This document shows positions 15,060-20,757 of a stretch of 21,026 nt of DNA, piece after piece. Made by a program: the position numbers and the translations under genes. Below the pieces are notes generated by a model. It saw only the letters and a list, made by a program, of their open reading frames with translations. It ran no database searches and was not told the origin of the DNA. The stretch's first letter is position 1. The number at the start of each line of letters is the position of its first letter. Source of the DNA: CAZITB01 sp964542055 (GTDB lineage: Bacteria > Planctomycetota > Phycisphaerae > Sedimentisphaerales > CAMDDF01); NCBI GenBank assembly GCA_964542055.1, contig CAZITB010000041.1:1-21026 (forward strand), given 5' to 3'.

Positions 15060-15563
15060 CTACTTCGCCAGCAATTCTTTAATCTGGGCAATTGTTAGGG
15101 AATGCTTATCTTCGTACTGTTTCCAGGTTTCAAGCATTTGTCGGTATTTTTCGAGAGAAGGCCAACCACTGTTAAGATCTGGATATTCCTCTCCGCCTGT
15201 CAACTCTGTAAAACGGCCTAAGTCAACAATGAAATACAGCGCATATGCGAATTGCTTGCCTTCGTCATTCCCATCGAAGCCACGGAATTTAATTTCAGAT
15301 TCGTCCAAGCCTTCCTTGTCTTCTGCTCTTTGATATGAGAAAGTGATTGCCCTATACATATTTAAAATTTCAATTACTTCCTCACTTTCAGACTCTGACA
15401 TTTCTCCATAAAACCCTTCTGCGAGCCATGAATAATGAAGTTTATATCCTTGTTCAATAGCTTTTCTGTGATTTGCGTAATCCTTTGCTTCATCAGGATA
15501 CAGTTTTTCGAGAATTTTAAGTTGATTGGCAATTATCAACCGATCTTTTATGCTCAAGTCCAT
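15060..15563 (-). CDS. YfbU family protein
   Basis: A 167-residue protein matching the length (164) and pattern of Escherichia coli YfbU. Shared landmarks, from memory, are DRLIIANQLKILEKLYPDEA at the start (E. coli: QRLILSNQYKMMTMLDP), IEQGYKLHY, the IIEILNMYRAI-type helix, a phenylalanine-glycine turn FRGFDGNDEGKQFAYALYF, and the end WPSLEKYRQMLETWKQY with SLTIAQIKELL. The function of YfbU is not established. SD AAGG lies 7 bases before ATG 15563. The membrane-anchored gene follows after 2 bases. A regulatory or stress role is possible, but nothing in the sequence settles it. Confidence 0.85.
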   Translation of the reverse strand: MDLSIKDRLIIANQLKILEKLYPDEAKDYANHRKAIEQGYKLHYSWLAEGFYGEMSESESEEVIEILNMYRAITFSYQRAEDKEGLDESEIKFRGFDGNDEGKQFAYALYFIVDLGRFTELTGGEEYPDLNSGWPSLEKYRQMLETWKQYEDKHSLTIAQIKELLAK

Positions 15564-15575
15564 TAATTTTCCTTT

Positions 15576-15661
15576 TAACTATTTTTCTCTGTAGTAAAGA
15601 AGGCCGACTCTGCCGCACGTTCATCCATTTCACCACGGAATAAGCGTTCTTCGCTGTTTAT
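15576..15661 (-). pseudogene. Short open stretch, possible gene remnant between DUF4145 and yfbU-like genes
   Basis: Read on the minus strand after a TGA at 15664-15662, a 28-codon frame runs to a TAA just before the yfbU SD and includes EERLFRGEMDERAAESAFF. It has coding-like residue use but no SD and only an internal ATG (17 codons). TTCCGTGGTGAAA inside it also matches the dispersed 'CCGTGGTGAAA' words, so it may simply be repeat sequence. Confidence 0.2.
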
Positions 15662-16386
15662 TCAGCATCGCTCTTTTCGGGAACGCCATTATTTTTCTTG
15701 ATATCTTTTTTGTTTTTTGAAATTTCGACTATCGTTTTGAGCTGCTTTTCCTTTTCATGTTTGTCGATATACCAATCTTTAAGCAGCATCTCGATTAGGC
15801 CGATCAAAGCAGAGGCTTCCTGCGGTACAACATCAATGATGAGGTTGATATCCTTTTCCATATGCGCGCCGATATTGCCGATATTTCGGACGGCGTCGAT
15901 GGCTTGCCAGACCAAGGGATCAATTGTTCCATTTAATGCATCAATTTCATCAACTAGTCGGGGTTTTGTAATTTTATGAAAATCTCTGATAATCCCCTGA
16001 AGACACCGTCTGGAGAGTGTTGCAGAGGCCTTCGGGCTCAGATTACGAATGAGACAAGCTTCTTCGTAATCATCTAAAATTGCCGTGGGGATGTAGGATG
16101 GAAAAACTCTTGCCTGTGATTGGGGTTTTAGATTCCAATGCAACAAAGGTTCGCCTATGTGTTCCCATCTGTTATAAAGCCTGTTATAAACAGCTTTGCA
16201 CAAAAAGGCCAAAATTGTACATTCTTTACATTCAGAATTTGGGCAAACAATAACCTCTGTGGTAAATAACAAATCACCATCCTTATTCTTATGTGAAAAC
16301 TTATGTTGTCCTACACTGTAATTTGAATCTGTTATTGTAGCATTGCGGTTGCAGTACGGGCATGTCCATGAAAATTCTGTCGCCAT
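15658..16386 (-). CDS. DUF4145 domain protein with N-terminal zinc ribbon
   Basis: A 242-residue soluble protein. The N-terminus has a zinc ribbon: C9-x2-C12 (TCPYCN) and C48-x4-C53 (VCPNSEC), with C56 near. The DUF4145 core is in the second half: ASATLSRRCLQGIIRDF, VDEIDALNGTIDPLVWQAID and AVRNIGNIGAHMEKDINLII, then a helical segment and a Lys-rich tail. DUF4145 is found alone or fused to restriction and other defence-type enzymes; its activity is unknown. AGGA upstream supports ATG 16386. It lies 94 bases ahead of the yfbU-like gene on the same strand, so a shared transcript is likely. Repeat-derived words lie on both sides. Confidence 0.85.
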   Translation of the reverse strand: MATEFSWTCPYCNRNATITDSNYSVGQHKFSHKNKDGDLLFTTEVIVCPNSECKECTILAFLCKAVYNRLYNRWEHIGEPLLHWNLKPQSQARVFPSYIPTAILDDYEEACLIRNLSPKASATLSRRCLQGIIRDFHKITKPRLVDEIDALNGTIDPLVWQAIDAVRNIGNIGAHMEKDINLIIDVVPQEASALIGLIEMLLKDWYIDKHEKEKQLKTIVEISKNKKDIKKNNGVPEKSDAE

Positions 16387-16410
16387 CTTTTCAATTCCTT
16401 GTTCTTTTAT

Positions 16411-16430
16411 TTTCTCTGTGTCCTCGGTGG
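16411..16430. repeat. 'TCTCTGTGTCCTCGGTGGC' dispersed word
   Basis: A copy of the CTGTG...CGGTGGC word lies just upstream of the DUF4145 gene, overlapping the region where its promoter would be expected. Confidence 0.4.
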
Positions 16431-16497
16431 CAAAATATTTTTAATAAGTTGTCCAACCTAATAAGATGGGCAGTTGGCCACCTAACTGGATCTTGAA

Positions 16498-16529
16498 ATC
16501 CGTGTAAATCTGTGCCAATCCGTGGCTGC
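16498..16529. repeat. 'ATCCGTGTAAATCTGTG..' dispersed word
   Basis: Three degenerate units of about 10 bases, ATCCGTGTAA, ATCTGTGCCA and ATCCGTGGCT, stand in tandem. They match the words at 16723-16745 and 16784-16813. Confidence 0.55.
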
Positions 16530-16698
16530 AAACTTTTTACATAAAATCCGTAGTTGCACATCCTGCGTTTTATTTTGCAGTTTCGTAACCCATTCCTGAC
16601 AGACTTGTAGCATGTAATCTCTTAATTGTCAAGAAAAAAGAGACAATCTTACCTTTTTTATTCTTTTGAAAACAAAAATTATACATTTTAAAAATCTG

Positions 16699-16714
16699 TC
16701 CCGATTTATCGGGA
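16699..16714. repeat. Perfect palindrome TCCCGAT-TT-ATCGGGA
   Basis: TCCCGAT (16699-16705) and ATCGGGA (16708-16714) are exact inverted copies. With the preceding CTG it resembles the CTGTCCCGATTTATCGGGA dispersed repeat. No T-run follows. Confidence 0.5.
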
Positions 16715-16722
16715 TTACATTC

Positions 16723-16813
16723 AAATCTGCGTTAATCTGTGTCTAATAATCAATAGTCATTAGTGTTAAATAAAGAAGATAAAATCTGTGTACATCTCTG
16801 TTCATCAGTGGCT
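16723..16813. repeat. Two further 'ATCTGTGTNAATCTGTG' words
   Basis: AATCTGCGTTAATCTGTGTC lies at 16724-16743 and ATCTGTGTACATCTCTGTTC at 16784-16803, the latter running into ATCAGTGGCT. Both are made of the same ~10-base degenerate unit ATCTGTGTTA. Confidence 0.5.
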
Positions 16814-16876
16814 TTAGACTGATCAAAAAATTTCTTAAAAATTTTTGAAATTTCACTTGCCGCCTGTTTTTGTACC

Positions 16877-16971
16877 AAAACTGCAAAATGGATCAAAAGT
16901 GACCTAAAGTCATACCAAACTGAACTAAACTTGGGGTAAAGTCACTAAAAGTCGCTCAAAAGTGAGCAAAA
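16877..16971. repeat. Ten A-tracts phased at the helical repeat (predicted curved DNA)
   Basis: A3-A4 tracts begin at 16877, 16885, 16895, 16906, 16917, 16927, 16938, 16947, 16958 and 16968. The last nine span 83 bases in eight steps, about 10.4 bp per step. Units after the A-tract are mostly GTGA, GTCA, CTGA or CTGC, so a degenerate AAAAGTSAC repeat is also visible. Phased A-tracts on one strand are the classic cause of strong intrinsic bending. Just upstream an AT-rich inverted repeat (AAATTTC 16828-16834, GAAATTT 16847-16853) adds flexibility. Confidence 0.75.
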
Positions 16972-17137
16972 CTGCGAATTCCTGAAATGCCGCTTTCTTT
17001 TACATAAACCCTTACACCTCATAAGTTTACATTTTCTAAAACAAAAAATCTTAAAAACTTAGTGTCCTGTTTGGCCTTGCAGATTTGGTACAATTTCGAC
17101 CATTCACGCAAGGATTAATAAGCCTCCTCGCCTCCTG

Positions 17138-17174
17138 CGCTGCCGATACCAGCGGGCCATCGAACACGGCAGCG
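17138..17174. other. Inverted repeat just upstream of the cyclophilin promoter
   Basis: CGCTGCCG (17138-17145) and CGGCAGCG (17167-17174) are exact inverted copies with 21 bases between them, ending 4 bases before the -35 box. It may be an operator or a hairpin from upstream transcripts. Confidence 0.35.
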
Positions 17175-17177
17175 GTA

Positions 17178-17206
17178 TTGATTTGCAAGACCGATTTTGG
17201 TATAAT
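17178..17206 (+). promoter_or_regulatory. Sigma70-type promoter of the cyclophilin gene
   Basis: TTGATT (17178-17183), 17-base spacer, TATAAT (17201-17206). The start near 17213 leaves a leader of only about 13 bases, just enough for the GGAG at 17215-17218. Confidence 0.65.
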
Positions 17207-17225
17207 ACTCTTTTGGAGCGAGGCA

Positions 17226-17945
17226 ATGATGAAAAAAATTTATGTACTTATTATTCTTCTGGCTGCAGCTGGGTATGCATCAGCTGCTAATCCACAGGTT
17301 ACGCTGCATATATCCGGAGCGGTCAGCGGCGATATCGTTTTGGAACTTTATCCCGACAAAGCACCGATAACTGTAGCCAATTTCATCGATTATGTCCAGA
17401 CAGGCTTCTATGACGGCTTAGTCTTCCACCGGGTAAAAGCCGGTTTTATGATTCAGGGCGGCGGATTCGATACAGACCTCGTTCAAAAAACAACCAATGA
17501 CCCCATAATAAATGAAAGTTCAACCGGCCTTTCCAACCTTACCGGCACCATCGCGATGGCAAGAACCCCCCATCCCCATTCCGCTACCTCGCAGTTTTTT
17601 ATAAATGTCGCGGAAAATACTTCCTTAGATTACGCCCCAATTGTCTATGATGGCCAAAACAATGCCTACAGCAAATACGGCTATTGTGCTTTCGGAAATG
17701 TCATAAGCGGGATGGACGTAGTTAACGCAATTGCGGCAGCAGCAACGACCACCAGAAACGAAATGACCGATGTTCCTGTTGAAGATATCATCATTGCTGC
17801 CGCGACAGTAAGCCTCAACGCCCCTGTATGTGCCGAAAAATCAGATGGCGATGTCAACGGCGATTGCAGAGTTGACTTACTTGATTTCAGCGAAATTGCT
17901 CAAAACTGGCTTATATGCAATTCGATCACACCGACATGCAACTAA
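17226..17945 (+). CDS. Secreted cyclophilin-type peptidyl-prolyl isomerase with dockerin-like tail
   Basis: A 239-residue exported cyclophilin, close in pattern to E. coli PpiA. The signal peptide (1-20, KKIYVLIILLAAAGYASA) is followed by the enzyme domain: LELYPDKAPITVANFIDYV (39-57), FHRVKAGFMIQGGGFD (67-82) with catalytic R69 and Q77, GTIAMART (107-114) and SQFFIN (122-127), and FGNVISGMDVV (156-166). It should speed proline isomerisation of exported proteins. The last 33 residues are a single Ca-loop dockerin-like module, with D209, N211, D213, V216, D220 and the Q-N-W-L ending, the same type as in the protein at 8022-9053. I chose ATG 17226 from GGAG 7 bases upstream and from the promoter position. 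A cyclophilin carrying such a tail is unusual outside this group. Confidence 0.9.
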   Translation: MMKKIYVLIILLAAAGYASAANPQVTLHISGAVSGDIVLELYPDKAPITVANFIDYVQTGFYDGLVFHRVKAGFMIQGGGFDTDLVQKTTNDPIINESSTGLSNLTGTIAMARTPHPHSATSQFFINVAENTSLDYAPIVYDGQNNAYSKYGYCAFGNVISGMDVVNAIAAAATTTRNEMTDVPVEDIIIAAATVSLNAPVCAEKSDGDVNGDCRVDLLDFSEIAQNWLICNSITPTCN

Positions 17946-18040
17946 AGAGCCACATACCAAGGAATCCAGGCCAATAAAACAACAGTTCGAAACCGCAGCC
18001 GCATGGACGTTCTGCGTCCTGAGTCGAGTAACTTTAAAAT

Positions 18041-18069
18041 TTGAAATCTACCGCATTTTATGATATAAA
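18041..18069 (+). promoter_or_regulatory. Sigma70-type promoter (extended -10) of the Cys-rich mini-protein gene
   Basis: TTGAAA (18041-18046), 17-base spacer ending TGA, then TATAAA (18064-18069); the TG at 18061-18062 makes an extended -10. The leader is about 32 bases and contains AAGGA (18095-18099). Confidence 0.65.
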
Positions 18070-18107
18070 TTCCAAATAGATTTAATATTGAAATAAGGAA
18101 CTAAACC

Positions 18108-18299
18108 ATGGAATGCAAAAAAGACCAGAACAAGGCAAACTGCACCTGCACATACAGCTGCGATAAAAAAGGGCTCTGCTGCGACTGTCTCCAATACCAC
18201 CTTGCAAGCAATCAGCTGCCCGGCTGCTGCTTCCCTCCCGAAGCCGAAAAAACATACGACCGCAGCTTCAAAGCATTCGCAAAAGCCCGGAACCTGTGA
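18108..18299 (+). CDS. Cysteine-rich small protein (probably DUF6485 family)
   Basis: A 63-residue soluble protein with nine cysteines: C3, C12, C14, C18, C24, C25, C27, C40 and C41. The order C-T-C-T-Y-x-C, G-L-C-C-D-C and Q-L-P-G-C-C-F-P-P-E-x-E-x-T-Y-D-R-S is the pattern of a short conserved protein found in many anaerobes, which I recall as DUF6485 (name from memory). It has no signal peptide, so it is cytoplasmic and could bind zinc or an iron-sulphur cluster. It has its own promoter and a good SD (AAGGA, 8 bases before the ATG), and no operon partner. Confidence 0.75.
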   Translation: MECKKDQNKANCTCTYSCDKKGLCCDCLQYHLASNQLPGCCFPPEAEKTYDRSFKAFAKARNL

Positions 18300-18306
18300 T
18301 AATACG

Positions 18307-18567
18307 TCAGAGATAACATTGGTAGATCAAAAAACGAATTTCACAAAAGGCAGGTTTAGGACCCTGATTGATATGTAAATAAGCGGTTTGTTCTAAATAC
18401 TTCTGATAAGCTGCTTGTTTGTCAGTACCAAAATAAGATTTTACCTTTAATTTTCTTGCAATACTGACCGGTTTTATGTAGAGTAAGTGGGAATTTGTCG
18501 CGACGAGTTTTGCGGCTTTTTTTATTGCTCTTTGACATGGATTTAGTGCTTTTGACTTAATCAGCAT
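18307..18567 (-). CDS. Doubtful small protein, 86 aa, unknown
   Basis: A basic 86-residue frame with no motif I know and no SD before its ATG. Upstream on the minus strand TTGACT (18625-18620) with TATAAT-like sequence nearby could be a promoter, though the spacing to TATAAT is too short (10) and at 17 bases the hexamer is TATCTG. The residue mix (Lys-rich N-terminus, Tyr and Gln in the middle) is compatible with a real gene or the remnant of one. If not real, the stretch 18300-18642 holds nothing else I can identify. Confidence 0.3.
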   Translation of the reverse strand: MLIKSKALNPCQRAIKKAAKLVATNSHLLYIKPVSIARKLKVKSYFGTDKQAAYQKYLEQTAYLHINQGPKPAFCEIRFLIYQCYL

Positions 18568-18619
18568 TTTGAGGTTTTAATGAACTCACAGATATATTAT
18601 AATCTTAACTTAGTCAAGG

Positions 18620-18648
18620 TTGTAGTTTAGTTAAAAAGCGATTAGATT
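18620..18648 (+). promoter_or_regulatory. Probable promoter of the tRNA-Ser gene
   Basis: TTGTAG (18620-18625), 17-base spacer, TAGATT (18643-18648); the start near 18655 is about 22 bases before the mature tRNA end. Confidence 0.4.
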
Positions 18649-18676
18649 TCACCTAAACCCATGTAAAAAAACACTT

Positions 18677-18767
<91 letters not shown>

Positions 18768-18780
18768 TTAAATCTATTGT

Positions 18781-18813
18781 AAGACTAAGGTTGCAAACCT
18801 TTGTCTTTTTTTA
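18781..18813 (+). terminator. Rho-independent terminator of the tRNA gene
   Basis: AAGACTAAGGTT (18781-18792) pairs with AACCTTTGTCTT (18796-18807), 11 of 12 bases, loop GCA, followed by a T7 run. It is 13 bases after the tRNA. Confidence 0.9.
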
Positions 18814-18935
18814 ATGCGCTTGTTTTTGGCATCGATTAAATTCATTTAGGCGTGCGAGGGGCTGTGCGTTGAGTATCGCCTGAATGTTCAAGCCACAACT
18901 GACGGCCTGTTACCATATCTTTATAAAAGTTTTTA

Positions 18936-18964
18936 TTGACTAAGCAAAATGTTTTGTTTAGTAT
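18936..18964 (+). promoter_or_regulatory. Promoter of the arsR-type operon
   Basis: TTGACT (18936-18941), 17-base spacer, TAGTAT (18959-18964). The spacer contains CAAAA-TG-TTTTG (18945-18956), a short inverted repeat, and the -10 overlaps the 16-bp palindrome. Confidence 0.5.
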
Positions 18965-18976
18965 ATTGCAATATAC
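18961..18976. promoter_or_regulatory. Perfect 16-bp palindrome, probable ArsR-type operator
   Basis: GTATATTGCAATATAC is an exact 8+8 palindrome covering the -10 region and the predicted start site of the operon, 17 bases before the repressor ATG. ArsR/SmtB repressors bind such AT-rich dyads near their own promoter, so autorepression is likely. Confidence 0.6.
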
Positions 18977-18993
18977 TTAATAGGATTGGATTT

Positions 18994-19284
18994 ATGGATC
19001 AAGACCAGAAAATAGCAGAAATAAGCAAAGTTCTCGGAGTGGATACTCGGATAAAGATAATCCGTCTGCTCAGCGAAAAATGCTTATGTGTGGGAGCTTT
19101 ATCAAAGCGATTGGGCATTACCCCGGGAGCGGTATCACAGCATTTACGGATATTGAGGTCTGTCGGTTTAGTCATATCCGAAAAACGAGGGTACTTCGTT
19201 CATTACTGTTTAAATGAAGATGTACTGCAGGATTGGCAGGCCGACGTTGGTACGATACTTGAGCTAAAGGCTGCTTCAAAATGA
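18994..19284 (+). CDS. ArsR/SmtB family metal-responsive repressor
   Basis: A 96-residue winged-helix protein. LGVDTRIKIIRLLSEK (14-29) begins the fold, KCLCVGALSKRLGITPGAVS (29-48) covers the alpha-3 metal site and start of the recognition helix, and SQHLRILRSVGLVISEKRG is helix 5 and the wing. C30 and C32 (C-L-C) lie where ArsR and CadC carry C-V-C, so a thiol-binding metal or metalloid such as As(III), Cd(II) or Pb(II) is the likely signal. ATG 18994 is chosen because AGGATTGG precedes it; the frame extends upstream to 18949 but through the operator. It overlaps the J-domain gene by 4 bases (ATGA) and heads an operon of five or more genes. Confidence 0.88.
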   Translation: MDQDQKIAEISKVLGVDTRIKIIRLLSEKCLCVGALSKRLGITPGAVSQHLRILRSVGLVISEKRGYFVHYCLNEDVLQDWQADVGTILELKAASK

Positions 19285-19688
19285 AACATGACATGAATTT
19301 TATGGACAATATAAACCGGGACATCCAGGCTCGAAAAGCAGCGCGCAGAATCCTTGATGTTGAAGAAAATGCAGACACTGAACAGCTTAAAAAGGCCTAT
19401 CGCCGAGCAGCTGTCAAATATCATCCGGATCATAATGATAATACCCCTGAGGCCAATAAAAAATTTACGCTGATAAAGTGTGCCTATGAACTTTTGGCAT
19501 TTGACAAGCCGTGTGATGATATTCTCAAAGAGATAAACTCATGGCCGGGTATTCCAAATGATAGTAAATACAATCTTGATAACAGCTGGGGCCGGTTTTT
19601 ATGGTGGCGGGACAGGTTCTATGGTTCTCCAGATGATGAGTCTGGAAATGATAAAAAGAAACAGGATAAACGTAACTCATGTATATGA
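19281..19688 (+). CDS. J-domain (DnaJ-like) co-chaperone protein
   Basis: A 135-residue protein with a J-domain at about residues 20-72: AARRILDVEENADTEQLKKA, YRRAAVKYHPDHND with the HPD motif at 48-50, and KKFTLIKCAYELL. J-domains stimulate Hsp70 ATPase activity. The G/F stretch, zinc fingers and client domain of DnaJ are absent; instead there is a short tail with WGRFLWWRDRFYG and a charged Lys/Asp end. It is coupled to the repressor gene by an ATGA overlap. A J-protein in a metal-repressor operon suggests repair or assembly of a metal-damaged protein (inference). Confidence 0.88.
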   Translation: MKHDMNFMDNINRDIQARKAARRILDVEENADTEQLKKAYRRAAVKYHPDHNDNTPEANKKFTLIKCAYELLAFDKPCDDILKEINSWPGIPNDSKYNLDNSWGRFLWWRDRFYGSPDDESGNDKKKQDKRNSCI

Positions 19689-19733
19689 GCTTTTATTATA
19701 AGCAACAAATCTTTGTGGAAAGGAAAAGATTTA

Positions 19734-20066
19734 ATGAAGAAAGCTGGAATTATTCGTTGTCAGCAGACTGAAGATATGTGCGGCGGAACTACTGATTTTA
19801 AAGTAGCCAGAGAAGGCAAGCTCGCATTTGAAGAGACTGGGCCGGTCGAAGTTGTCGGATTCGTTTCCTGCGGCGGTTGTCCTGGCAAAAAGGCGATAGC
19901 TCGTGCTCAATTGATGGTTGACAGAGGTGCTGAAGTTATTGTTTTTGCATCCTGCATCTCAAAAGGAAACCCGATCGGTTACCCCTGCCCTCATTACGCA
20001 AATATGCGTGATGCAATCATCAAGAAAGTCGGACCTGATATAAAAATTTTAGAATATACGCATTGA
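19734..20066 (+). CDS. CGGC-domain protein (putative metal-binding)
   Basis: A 110-residue protein of the CGGC family. Landmarks: GIIRCQQTEDMC (C9, C16), SCGGCPGKKA (C46, C49, the name-giving CGGC), EVIVFASCISKGNPIG (C74) and YPCPHYANM (C85, H87). These Cys and His residues make a likely metal or redox site; no biochemical role is established for the family. ATG 19734 is chosen because AAGGAAAAG lies just upstream; a TTG further up has no SD. It sits 45 bases after the J-domain gene, in the same operon, with the methyltransferase next. Confidence 0.85.
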   Translation: MKKAGIIRCQQTEDMCGGTTDFKVAREGKLAFEETGPVEVVGFVSCGGCPGKKAIARAQLMVDRGAEVIVFASCISKGNPIGYPCPHYANMRDAIIKKVGPDIKILEYTH

Positions 20067-20085
20067 TATAACCGGAGATACTTAA

Positions 20086-20733
20086 TTGCAGCAACCTTTT
20101 GATACTTTAGCCCCATCATACGATAACTGGTATGACACCAAGAAAGGCAAACAGATTTTTGAGGCAGAATTGGAATGTCTGCAAAAGGTTTGCCCAACCT
20201 GTCAAGGGCGTTGGCTTGAAGTGGGCGTAGGAACCGGACGGTTTGCCTGCCGAATGGGAATTAAGGAAGGTATTGACACCTCGTCCGCCATGCTTGAGTT
20301 AGCAGCTTCGCGAGGAATTACAACTTATCTGGGAAGTGCCGATGACCTCCCATTTGAAGCAAAAAGCTTTGACGGCATCCTTATGGCTTTTACACTTTGT
20401 TTTATCGACTCTCCCAAAAAAGCCCTGACTCAGTGCCATAGAATTTTGAAGGATAATGGCCAACTTCTCATCGGCCTTATCCCTGCTGAAAGTCCATGGG
20501 GAAAATCTTATCAGGAAAAGAAAAAACAGGGCCATCCCATTTACAGCCATGCCCACTTTCTGACAATTGAAAATACCATTGACATTGGAAATAAATCCGG
20601 CTTCAAGATTAAAAAGTCTGCCTGTACACTTTTCTGTAGGCCCGATGAACTGCCGCAGGATTGTATCAATATCGAACCGGGAATTTTTGAGCAGGTGGGA
20701 TTTGCGGCCCTGCTTTTCTCTAAAAATGGATAA
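20086..20733 (+). CDS. Class I SAM-dependent methyltransferase
   Basis: A 215-residue methyltransferase. Motif I is WLEVGVGTGRFA (43-54), followed by the acidic-loop region GIDTSSAMLELA, then GSADDLPFEAKSFDGILMAF (motif II-III) and HRILKDNGQLLIGLIP. This is the UbiE/Methyltransf_11 type that acts on small molecules. The start is TTG 20086, supported by GGAG 8 bases upstream; no ATG is suitable. It is not ArsM-like: the conserved Cys pairs of arsenite methylases are not in place, although C36, C39, C178 and C183-type cysteines are scattered through it. Substrate unknown. Gene position suggests a role in the same metal or toxic-compound response. Confidence 0.85.
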   Translation: MQQPFDTLAPSYDNWYDTKKGKQIFEAELECLQKVCPTCQGRWLEVGVGTGRFACRMGIKEGIDTSSAMLELAASRGITTYLGSADDLPFEAKSFDGILMAFTLCFIDSPKKALTQCHRILKDNGQLLIGLIPAESPWGKSYQEKKKQGHPIYSHAHFLTIENTIDIGNKSGFKIKKSACTLFCRPDELPQDCINIEPGIFEQVGFAALLFSKNG

Positions 20734-20757
20734 ATTGAAAATCTTGGTGATATAAAG

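Larger units (their letters stand above)
16387..17177. other. Non-coding region between DUF4145 gene and cyclophilin gene
   Basis: No gene is supported in about 790 bases. The left half carries dispersed words and the TCCCGAT palindrome; the right half carries the AT-rich inverted repeat, the phased A-tracts and then plain AT-rich sequence (16990-17080). An open frame joined to the cyclophilin gene starts near 17085 but crosses that gene's promoter and is not taken as coding. Confidence 0.55.

Noticed and set aside
17085..17225. N-terminal extension of the cyclophilin frame
   Set aside because: The promoter TTGATT-N17-TATAAT lies inside it, and a normal signal peptide begins at ATG 17226.
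18949..18993. N-terminal extension of the ArsR-type repressor
   Set aside because: It would read through the -10 box and the operator palindrome; ATG 18994 has an SD.
20086..20733. Methyltransferase considered as arsenite methylase ArsM
   Set aside because: Shorter than ArsM, and the conserved cysteine triad of ArsM is not recognisable.
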